Assembly: GCA_018623895.1 (NCBI GenBank)
Contig: JAAZUY010000031.1
Location: 1-6,620 of the forward strand
Length of the DNA stretch: 6,620 nt
Source of the DNA: a bacterium
Lineage (GTDB): Bacteria > Bacillota_I > Bacilli_A > Acholeplasmatales > Acholeplasmataceae
Direction: 5' to 3'
Below, one piece after another: positions 1 through 5,144 of the stretch. Made by a program: the position numbers and the translations under genes. The notes under the pieces are model-generated. The model was not told the DNA's origin. It searched no databases and saw only the letters and a list, made by a program, of their open reading frames with translations. Each line of letters opens with the position of its first letter. Position 1 is the first letter of the stretch.

Positions 1-132
1 ACCCAACTCATAATATAGGAAAAATAAATATGCGGGTGAGAAACACTTAATTAAGGATTCCCAAAACATATAAATTTTATTCCCTTTTTAAATAATTATG
101 TTCTATAACTTTCTAGGTTTTAAGGAGAATAA
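1..132. other. Non-coding leader upstream of the M42 peptidase gene
   Basis: No gene is recognisable here. All three + frames hit stops early (TAG 16-18, TAA 11-13, TAA 48-50), so at most a 15-codon tail of an upstream gene could end at position 50, and its sequence resembles nothing I know. The stretch holds a perfect 10-bp palindrome CTTAATTAAG (46-55), a direct repeat ATTCCC at 57-62 and 79-84, and two poor -10-like hexamers, TATAAA (69-74) and TATAAC (104-109). Neither hexamer has a convincing -35 box at 16-18 bp, so the promoter of the downstream operon cannot be placed with confidence. A good Shine-Dalgarno AAGGAG (122-127) ends 5 nt before the peptidase ATG. I see no riboswitch, tRNA or clear terminator. 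Confidence 0.5.
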
Positions 133-1176
133 ATGGATAAATTAAAAGAATTAACTCTTTTGGCTGGGATTTCTGGTCACGAAAGCAGAGTAAAAAAATA
201 TATAGAAAAAGAACTTGAGAAAATCAATGTTGAGACTAATAATGATAATCTCGGATCAATAATTGCTGTTAAGGGTGAAAGTGGACCAAAGATTATGATA
301 GCAGGTCATATGGACGAAATTGGACTTATTGTATCAAATATTACTGAAAATGGATTTATCAAATTTCAAACGATAGGTGGTTGGTTTTCACAAGTTATGA
401 TTTCAAAATTATGGGATATTCATACTAAAGATAAAGTCATCACAGGAGTATCAGGAATCAAACCCCCACACATCATACCACTAAATGAAAGATCTAAGGC
501 GATTCCAATTGAAGATTTATTTATAGATATTGGAGTTTCTTCAAAAGAAGAAGCCTTAAAAAATGGAATTGAAATTGGACAGATGATTACTCCACACTCT
601 GAATATATCGAATTAACTAACAAAGATTATATTTTGTCAAAAGCCTTTGATAATAGAATAGGATGCCATGTTGTTCTTGAGTTATTAAAAGAAGCAAATC
701 CTGAAAAATCAACCTTATACGGAACTTTTACTGTTCAAGAAGAAGTTGGAGTTCGCGGAGCAAAAACTTCTAGTTATGTAGTAAATCCAGATATCTCTAT
801 TGCTGTAGATACAGGAGTTGGACATGACACACCGAAAGGTCAACCTGAAGAACAACAACTTGGAAAAGGACCTCAAATTTTTCTCTTTGATGCAAGAACT
901 ATTGGTCATCCAAAATTAAGAAAATTACTTAAAAAAATTGCAAAAGATAATGATATTCCAATTCAAGAACCCTATTTAAGAAGAGGTGGAACAGATGCGG
1001 GGAGTATGCATATTTCTTACAAAGGTTCTCCTGCTGTTTCAATTGGAATTCCAACTCGTTACATTCACTCTCATTACTCAATAATACATAAAAAAGATGT
1101 ATTAAATACAATAAAATTGTTAAAATGTTTTGTTGAAATTTTTGATTCAAAATTATTAAATCAGTTAGTTCAGTAG
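133..1176 (+). CDS. M42-family metallo-aminopeptidase (glutamyl aminopeptidase / YsdC-like)
   Basis: This is a cytosolic di-metal aminopeptidase that removes N-terminal residues from peptides. Family members form large hollow oligomers, often tetrahedral dodecamers, that finish peptide degradation after the main proteases. At 347 residues it is full length for M42. The expected ligands are visible in order: H59 and D61 in GHMDE, the bridging D173 in AFDNRIG, the catalytic pair E203-E204 in VQEEVGVRGA, D226 in AVDTG, and H312 in RYIHSH. The RRGGTDAG segment (283-290), typical of the family, is intact. The ATG at 133 is preceded by AAGGAG at 122-127 with a 5-nt spacer, and the start MDKLKELTLLAGISGHE is the usual family start. 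There is no signal peptide or membrane segment. It ends TAG at 1174-1176, 19 nt before copA with no terminator between, so it is probably the first gene of the operon. The FrvX, YpdE and PepA branches of M42 differ in substrate preference (acidic or broader); the YIHSH form recalls the PepA/YsdC branch, but the substrate cannot be fixed from sequence. Confidence 0.93.
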   Translation: MDKLKELTLLAGISGHESRVKKYIEKELEKINVETNNDNLGSIIAVKGESGPKIMIAGHMDEIGLIVSNITENGFIKFQTIGGWFSQVMISKLWDIHTKDKVITGVSGIKPPHIIPLNERSKAIPIEDLFIDIGVSSKEEALKNGIEIGQMITPHSEYIELTNKDYILSKAFDNRIGCHVVLELLKEANPEKSTLYGTFTVQEEVGVRGAKTSSYVVNPDISIAVDTGVGHDTPKGQPEEQQLGKGPQIFLFDARTIGHPKLRKLLKKIAKDNDIPIQEPYLRRGGTDAGSMHISYKGSPAVSIGIPTRYIHSHYSIIHKKDVLNTIKLLKCFVEIFDSKLLNQLVQ

Positions 1177-1182
1177 AACTAA
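1165..1182. repeat. Perfect 7-bp inverted repeat before copA
   Basis: TTAGTTC (1165-1171) and GAACTAA (1176-1182) are exact reverse complements around a 4-nt AGTA centre. The dyad contains the TAG stop of the peptidase gene and ends just before the copA Shine-Dalgarno (AGAGGA, 1185-1190). It is followed by A-rich sequence and not by a T-run, so it is not an intrinsic terminator. It matches neither the CopY box (TACAnnTGTA) nor the GC-rich CsoR operator as I know them. It could be an operator, an mRNA hairpin between two cistrons, or chance in AT-rich DNA. Confidence 0.4.
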
Positions 1183-1195
1183 AAAGAGGAATAGA

Positions 1196-3313
1196 ATGAA
1201 AAAAAGTATAAAAATTGAAAATATTACTTGTGCTAATTGTGCTCTTACAATTGAAAATCATTTTAAGAACAATCTTGATATTCAAGTGAATGTTCACGTT
1301 CCATCAAGACGTGTGACTTTTAAAAATAATAAAAACTTAGATACAAATCAAATAATTAGTGAATTTCGTTCTATCGGATATAATCCAATCCTTTCATCAG
1401 CTGATAGTTTAAAACAAAAGAGAAAAGATTTAATAGACTTAATAATTAGTAGTATTTTTACTTTGCCGTTATTACTAACAATGTTTCATCATTTAGGTAT
1501 AAATATTGACATTCCTATGTGGCTTATGAATCCACTTATTCAATTAATCCTTACAACGCCAGTATATATTTTTTGTGGAAGACGATTTTTTAAAAGCTTT
1601 TACTTTCAACTTCGTGCTAAAAAATTTGGTATGGACACATTAGTAGTTCTAGGTACGTCATCAGCTTATTTTTTATCAGTAATGGAGATGGTGTTAAATC
1701 CTGTCAATCCAAATTTATTTTTTGAAACAACTGCAGTTATTATATGGATGGTTTTAATAGGAAACGCCTTTGAAAATCGAGTCAATGAAAAAACTAGTGA
1801 TTCATTATTTAGTTTAATGTCGTTAGAAAGCAAAGAAGTTAGGGTTAAAACTGAAAATGGAGACAAATTAATTCCAATTGAAAAAATAACAAATGACATG
1901 ATAATCAGAGTTTTTGCTGGTGAGAATATTCCATTAGATGGAGTTGTACTTAGTGGTGAATCATATGTTGATGAACAATTACTAACAGGAGAAGCGATGC
2001 CTCTAGCAAAAACAAAAAATTCTACTGTTTTTAGTGGTACAAAAAATCTTAATCAAACAATTGAAATAAGACCTACGGCTTCAAGTGAAGACTCTACTTT
2101 GAATAAAATAATAAATACTGTATTAGAAACAACTTCATTAAAACCTAAAATTCAAAGAGTTGCTGATAGGATTTCCTCTTGGTTTGTACCTACAGTTGTA
2201 ATTCTTTCGATTGTAACGTTTGTTCTATGGTACGTTATTCTTAGATCAAACATCGATGTTGCTTTTTCCGCTTCACTTTCTGTGCTAGTTATTAGTTGTC
2301 CCTGTGCGCTTGGTTTAGCAACCCCTACAAGTATATCTGTTGCTAGTGGGATTGCATTTAAAAAGGGTATTTTGTATAAGAGTGCAAAATTTTTTGAGGA
2401 AGCACAATCGATTAACGTTATTGCATTTGATAAAACAGGAACCTTAACTAAAGGTAAACCTATCGTAGATAAAGTTTTTGGTGATGAAAGAACATTAAAA
2501 ATTGCCGCTTCTCTAGAAAATCATACAAATCATCCACTTGCAAAAGCAATAATTGATCATTATGGAAGATCATTATATGATGTTGAAAACACTTCATTAA
2601 GAGTAGGCTTAGGTATTGAAGGTTTTATTGAAAAACAAAAATATTTTATTGGATCAAATAGATACCTTTTAGAAAATAACATAAGGAACAAATATCTTAA
2701 TGAGAAAATAAATGTTGAAGGAAAAACAATTGTTTACGTTGCTAATAAAATTGAAGCTATAGGGTATATACTTTTATCAGATGAATTAAGAATAGATTCA
2801 AATAAAGTTATTCAAAATCTTAAATTACAGAACCTAAAACCAATAATGTTAACTGGTGATAATGCTCAAGTATCAAAATTAATAGCTGAAAAATTATCAA
2901 TAGATGAGTATTATTCGAATTTATCACCAAAAGATAAATCTAAAAAGATTTTAGAATTACAACAAAAAGGCTATAATGTTGGTTTTGTTGGAGATGGAAT
3001 GAACGATGCTCCAGCATTAAAGGTATCTAATACTGGATTTGCAGTTAAATCAGGTCATGATATTGCACTTGACTCATCAGATGTTACATTAATGCGTAAT
3101 GAGTTAAGCCTAGTAATTGATTCAATTAATCTTTCAAAAGCCACTAAGAAAAATATTTTCATAAACTTTTTGTGGGCTTTTTTATACAATATAATTTGCA
3201 TTCCCATAGCTGCAATGAATCTTTTGGACCCCTCAATTGCAGGAATCGGAATGGCATTTAGTTCGATTTTAGTAGTTTTAAATGCATTAAGCTTAAAATT
3301 ATATAAATATTAG
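1196..3313 (+). CDS. copA: Cu(I)-exporting P1B-1-type ATPase CopA
   Basis: This is a membrane ATP-driven pump that moves cytosolic Cu(I) (possibly also Ag(I)) out of the cell. One N-terminal HMA domain (about 4-65) carries C12-x-x-C15. Eight membrane segments follow at roughly 78-98, 107-127, 146-166, 173-193, 329-349, 357-380, 652-675 and 681-701. The actuator domain has TGE at 264-266. The membrane copper site is C368-P-C370, with Y664-N665 and M686-x-x-S689-S690 in the last two helices; CPC, YN and MxxSS together are the P1B-1 copper signature. The catalytic domain has DKTGT with phosphorylated D412, HP at 446-447, GxGxxG at 471-476, TGDN at 553-556 and GDGMNDAP at 599-606. The pump therefore looks intact. 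At 705 residues it is at the compact end of the family, which often carries one or two HMA domains and 740-800 residues. The HMA motif reads N-I-T-C-A-N-C, with Ile where Met is usual. The ATG at 1196 has AGAGGA at 1185-1190. The next gene, 8 nt downstream, encodes the likely copper chaperone. No CopY or CsoR repressor gene lies in the window. Confidence 0.96.
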   Translation: MKKSIKIENITCANCALTIENHFKNNLDIQVNVHVPSRRVTFKNNKNLDTNQIISEFRSIGYNPILSSADSLKQKRKDLIDLIISSIFTLPLLLTMFHHLGINIDIPMWLMNPLIQLILTTPVYIFCGRRFFKSFYFQLRAKKFGMDTLVVLGTSSAYFLSVMEMVLNPVNPNLFFETTAVIIWMVLIGNAFENRVNEKTSDSLFSLMSLESKEVRVKTENGDKLIPIEKITNDMIIRVFAGENIPLDGVVLSGESYVDEQLLTGEAMPLAKTKNSTVFSGTKNLNQTIEIRPTASSEDSTLNKIINTVLETTSLKPKIQRVADRISSWFVPTVVILSIVTFVLWYVILRSNIDVAFSASLSVLVISCPCALGLATPTSISVASGIAFKKGILYKSAKFFEEAQSINVIAFDKTGTLTKGKPIVDKVFGDERTLKIAASLENHTNHPLAKAIIDHYGRSLYDVENTSLRVGLGIEGFIEKQKYFIGSNRYLLENNIRNKYLNEKINVEGKTIVYVANKIEAIGYILLSDELRIDSNKVIQNLKLQNLKPIMLTGDNAQVSKLIAEKLSIDEYYSNLSPKDKSKKILELQQKGYNVGFVGDGMNDAPALKVSNTGFAVKSGHDIALDSSDVTLMRNELSLVIDSINLSKATKKNIFINFLWAFLYNIICIPIAAMNLLDPSIAGIGMAFSSILVVLNALSLKLYKY

Positions 3314-3321
3314 GAGAAATT

Positions 3322-3504
3322 ATGAAATTAAAAGTAAAAAATATGACTTGCGAGCATTGTGTAAATAAAATCTCTGTTGCATTAATAAAAGAAAATATTA
3401 TTCCAGAGATTAATTTGGATTCTCGTGAAATTTCTATTTCAGATGAAAAACATAAAGAAAAAGTAATCTCTATCTTAAAATCAATCAACTATATTGTAGA
3501 GTGA
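3322..3504 (+). CDS. copZ: CopZ-like HMA-domain copper chaperone
   Basis: This 60-residue protein consists of a single heavy-metal-associated domain. The loop M8-T-C10-E-H-C13 is the Cu(I) site, and MTCEHC is the form common in Firmicute CopZ proteins. Y57 near the end falls where CopZ has its conserved tyrosine next to the metal site. The domain is about 8-10 residues shorter than typical CopZ (68-69 residues), mostly in the region between strands 2 and 3. It probably ferries cytosolic Cu(I) to the CopA encoded immediately upstream and buffers free copper. Its Shine-Dalgarno, AGGAGA (3312-3317), overlaps the TAG stop of copA (3311-3313) and lies 4-5 nt before the ATG. Its own TGA stop (3502-3504) overlaps the GTG start of rsmD, giving the junction GTGA. 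Other metals bind such domains, but the position next to a CPC/YN/MxxSS ATPase makes copper the best call. Confidence 0.85.
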   Translation: MKLKVKNMTCEHCVNKISVALIKENIIPEINLDSREISISDEKHKEKVISILKSINYIVE

Positions 3505-4034
3505 AAATAACTTCAGGTCTTTTCAAAGGTAAATCTATAAGTAGAGTTGGGGTTTCTACAACTAGAGAAACTTCTAATTTAGTAAAACAAGCTGTTTTTA
3601 ATATGCTTGGAGACATTAATGGAAAATCTATATTAGATTTGTTTTCTGGTTCCGGACAATATTCTTTTGAAGCGATTAGTAGAGGAGCAATGAAATCAAT
3701 ATGTATTGATAATAATAAATCTTCAATTCATACTATAAAAATAAATTCTAATAAACTAAACTGTAAAGAAAATATCGAAGTAAAAAAAATTGATTTATTC
3801 AAAATAAAAAAACTTGTACTAAATGAGAAAATAGATATCACTTTTATTGATCCACCTTATTCATATAACGATTTTGATACCCTAATTAGAAAATTACCTC
3901 GTTCAGAAGTATTAGTAATTGAAACTCATAAAAATACACATTTGGATGAAAAGATTGATGTATATACAATTATTAAATCAAAGATATATGGAATTAAAAA
4001 AATTTCAATTTATAAATTCCTATTATATTCTTGA
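3501..4034 (+). CDS. rsmD: 16S rRNA (guanine966-N2)-methyltransferase RsmD
   Basis: This Rossmann-fold, SAM-dependent methyltransferase modifies G966 of 16S rRNA (E. coli numbering) on the small-subunit particle, near the P site. Its 177 residues match the family length of about 180-190. The N-terminus MKITSGLFKGKSI is the RsmD start. Motif I is DLFSGSG (46-52), followed by EAISRGA (57-63) and an acidic residue D70 at the end of the second strand. The catalytic motif is D117-P-P-Y120. The usual R-P-T-x-x-R-V-K-E-A-L-F-N segment reads T-T-R-E-T-S-N-L-V-K-Q-A-V-F-N (20-34), so the RPT triplet is lost, although the VKQAVFN helix and spacing remain. Translation starts at GTG 3501, inside the stop of the chaperone gene, and no clear Shine-Dalgarno precedes it, so it is probably coupled to copZ translation. 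In many bacteria rsmD is followed by coaD; here yneF follows. The first internal ATG (3603) would delete the N-terminus, so the GTG is preferred. Confidence 0.92.
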   Translation: MKITSGLFKGKSISRVGVSTTRETSNLVKQAVFNMLGDINGKSILDLFSGSGQYSFEAISRGAMKSICIDNNKSSIHTIKINSNKLNCKENIEVKKIDLFKIKKLVLNEKIDITFIDPPYSYNDFDTLIRKLPRSEVLVIETHKNTHLDEKIDVYTIIKSKIYGIKKISIYKFLLYS

Positions 4035-4059
4035 TAAATTATATAAAAAAATATAAAAT
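4031..4059 (+). promoter_or_regulatory. Candidate internal sigma-A promoter before yneF
   Basis: TTGATA (4031-4036) and TAAAAT (4054-4059) each match 5 of 6 positions of the consensus boxes and are separated by exactly 17 bp. The -35 box overlaps the rsmD stop codon. A start about 7 nt downstream would fall near 4066, at the first base of the yneF Shine-Dalgarno, leaving only a 10-nt leader. This makes it doubtful; AT-rich DNA yields such matches often. Confidence 0.3.
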
Positions 4060-4065
4060 ACCTTT

Positions 4066-4078
4066 GGAGGCTACTATG
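4066..4078 (+). promoter_or_regulatory. Ribosome binding site fixing the yneF start
   Basis: GGAGG at 4066-4070 lies 5 nt before ATG 4076-4078. It decides between this ATG and an in-frame TTG at 4031, which overlaps the rsmD stop, has no Shine-Dalgarno, and would add 15 residues before the normal family start. Confidence 0.85.
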
Positions 4079-4297
4079 GAAATTTCAATATTCTGGTTTA
4101 TTTTTTGGTTAATTATATCATTATTAGTGGGTGGAGCTTTAGGATTTCTTTTATCAAGATCATGGTTTAAGAATTATCTAAAAAAGAATCCGCCAGTAAA
4201 TGAAAATATGATAAAAGAAATGATGAGACAAATGGGAAGAACACCGTCTCAAAAGCAAGTTAATCAGATATTAAATTCAATGAATCAATTCAAGTAA
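4076..4297 (+). CDS. yneF: YneF / UPF0154 small membrane protein
   Basis: From the ATG at 4076 this gives 73 residues, the usual length of the UPF0154 family (about 70-75). An N-terminal membrane helix spans roughly residues 5-26 and ends in GGALGFLLSR, with a basic cytosolic side after it. It is followed by the family block KKNPPVNENMIKEMMRQMG (36-54) and then PSQKQVNQI (57-65). The family is widespread in Firmicutes and Mollicutes; I know of no established biochemical function. The gene lies 41 nt after rsmD and is the last gene before the terminator. Its TAA stop (4295-4297) touches the first base of the terminator stem. It may be read from the operon promoter, from the candidate promoter at 4031-4059, or both. 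Confidence 0.92.
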   Translation: MEISIFWFIFWLIISLLVGGALGFLLSRSWFKNYLKKNPPVNENMIKEMMRQMGRTPSQKQVNQILNSMNQFK

Positions 4298-4326
4298 AAA
4301 AAAACAGGAATCTACCTGTTTTTTTT
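4297..4326. terminator. Bidirectional intrinsic terminator between yneF and plsY
   Basis: An A-run followed by ACAGG (4304-4308), a 6-nt loop AATCTA (4309-4314), CCTGT (4315-4319) and a T-run form a 12-bp stem (4297-4308 with 4315-4326). The stem core is short and GC-containing, with A/T tails on both sides, so the RNA from either strand ends in a U-run. It therefore serves yneF on the + strand and plsY on the - strand. The plsY TAG stop (complement of 4312-4314) lies in the loop, and the last plsY codons form one arm and its T-run. Confidence 0.85.
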
Positions 4327-5001
4327 CTTTTTTCTAAAGGGTAATTCAAGACCCTCACCCAATTTTTTTAAATTACTAATATGTCTTATTAAAATGATTA
4401 ATACTAAAATAACAATGACTAAGGCTTCTAAAGCATATGTTTGTAAAGATTTATCGGTGAATCCAAAGAATAAAAAATCTGGAAACAGTGAATATAATAG
4501 CTGTCTTGAAATCATTAATAATAGACATACACCAGCTGTAATAAGAGATGCAATAGATACTATTCTATTTTTTAGAAACGTTAATGTAAATGTTAGGATA
4601 CATGCAAGAAAAACTATTGGTTCTATGAAAAAGATAACACCAGCAGTAGTTGCTGCTGCTTTACCTCCTTTAAAATTAAGATAAATTGGAAAAGCATGAC
4701 CAACAACAGCTAGAGCACCATATAAAATTTCTGTATTGAATGCACCCAATCTGTAAAATTGTTCTAGTTTAAATGCCCATAAAAAAAGCATTACTGCCAT
4801 TCCTTTTAAAAAATCAAAAACAAAGGTAAAAAATCCTAATTTAGCTCCTAATACTCGAAGTGCATTACTTGCCCCTGTATTTCCTGAACCGTGTTCTCTA
4901 ATATCAATATTTCTAAAAATCTTCCCGAGTATTAATCCGGAAGGAATTGATCCCAGTAAATATGAAGTTATACATAAAATTATTATATAAATGTATTGCA
5001 T
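4312..5001 (-). CDS. plsY: Acyl-phosphate:glycerol-3-phosphate acyltransferase PlsY
   Basis: This integral membrane enzyme transfers a fatty acid from acyl-phosphate (made by PlsX) to position 1 of glycerol-3-phosphate, giving lysophosphatidate, the first step of phospholipid synthesis. All three conserved cytosolic motifs are present: GSIPSG (17-22) with GSGNTGASN (38-46) and R49; GHAFPIYLNFKGGKA (101-115), containing the glycine-rich acyl-phosphate region; and R206-H207-x-x-N210 with E216 near the C-terminus. Hydrophobic segments lie at about 3-25, 54-78, 90-104, 120-142, 147-165 and 187-205. At 229 residues it is longer than B. subtilis PlsY (about 193), mostly because of an extended segment at about 166-188 and a basic tail (FRKKKKNR) encoded within the terminator. 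The start CAT at 4999-5001 (ATG on the - strand) has AAAGAG at 5008-5013, 6 nt upstream. It converges on yneF and diverges from parE, an arrangement also seen in Bacillus. Confidence 0.96.
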   Translation of the reverse strand: MQYIYIIILCITSYLLGSIPSGLILGKIFRNIDIREHGSGNTGASNALRVLGAKLGFFTFVFDFLKGMAVMLFLWAFKLEQFYRLGAFNTEILYGALAVVGHAFPIYLNFKGGKAAATTAGVIFFIEPIVFLACILTFTLTFLKNRIVSIASLITAGVCLLLMISRQLLYSLFPDFLFFGFTDKSLQTYALEALVIVILVLIILIRHISNLKKLGEGLELPFRKKKKNR

Positions 5002-5021
5002 AATTATCTCTTTGTAATTAT
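5000..5021 (-). repeat. A/T-rich inverted repeat around the plsY ribosome binding site
   Basis: ATAATTA (5000-5006) and TAATTAT (5015-5021) are perfect reverse complements around an 8-nt loop (5007-5014). In plsY mRNA the loop holds the Shine-Dalgarno AAAGAG, and one arm takes in the first bases of the start codon. The stem is all A-U and so weak; it may be chance. Confidence 0.3.
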
Positions 5022-5025
5022 AACA
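5017..5025 (-). promoter_or_regulatory. Candidate extended -10 promoter of plsY
   Basis: On the - strand TGTTATAAT (5025 down to 5017) is a perfect extended -10 motif. The -35 region at 17 bp spacing (5045-5040, ATAGCA) is poor. A start 7 nt downstream would be near 5010, inside the Shine-Dalgarno (5013-5008), leaving a leader of about 10 nt. A second perfect TATAAT at 5055-5050 (- strand) would give a more normal leader of about 40 nt but also lacks a -35 box. Which one is used cannot be decided from sequence. Confidence 0.4.
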
Positions 5026-5109
5026 TATAAAATTTCATATGCTATTTATATTATAATTTTTTTCAAAAATATAAAAATTTAAATATTAATCGCATTATTT
5101 TTTCTTTTT

Positions 5110-5118
5110 TGGTATAAT
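5110..5118 (+). promoter_or_regulatory. parE promoter with extended -10
   Basis: TGGTATAAT (5110-5118) is a perfect TGnTATAAT extended -10, preceded by a T-rich tract (5098-5110). No good -35 is seen at 17 bp (TCGCAT, 5090-5095), which extended -10 promoters can tolerate. A start near 5125 would leave a leader of about 20 nt carrying the Shine-Dalgarno AAGGGTG (5132-5138). Confidence 0.65.
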
Positions 5119-5144
5119 TAATGACATAATAAAGGGTGAAACAT

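Noticed and set aside
3..50. Possible C-terminal tail of an upstream gene (15 codons ending TAA 48-50)
   Set aside because: Too short to judge, with no recognisable motif; any short AT-rich stretch can leave one frame open this far.
1..132. Riboswitch or structured leader upstream of the first gene
   Set aside because: I see no known riboswitch core, T-box motif or terminator/antiterminator pair; the palindrome CTTAATTAAG and weak A/T pairings are not enough.
929..1297. Reverse-strand open frame of 122 codons across the peptidase-copA junction
   Set aside because: It lies antisense to two well-conserved genes, its translation has no recognisable domain, and it is explained by the codon bias of the + strand genes.
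3287..3296. Palindrome TTAAGCTTAA near the end of copA
   Set aside because: It lies within codons for the conserved last membrane helix region and is too short and AT-rich to call a regulatory site.
3501..4034. Alternative genetic code (TGA as tryptophan)
   Set aside because: TGA ends rsmD and copZ exactly where the families end, and the tryptophans seen in the other genes use TGG.
4031..4075. Upstream TTG start for yneF giving 15 extra residues
   Set aside because: It overlaps the rsmD stop and has no Shine-Dalgarno, while ATG 4076 has GGAGG at ideal spacing and gives the normal family N-terminus and length.
4394..4684. Forward open frame of 96 codons inside plsY
   Set aside because: It is antisense to PlsY, whose motifs are all intact, and its product resembles no known family.
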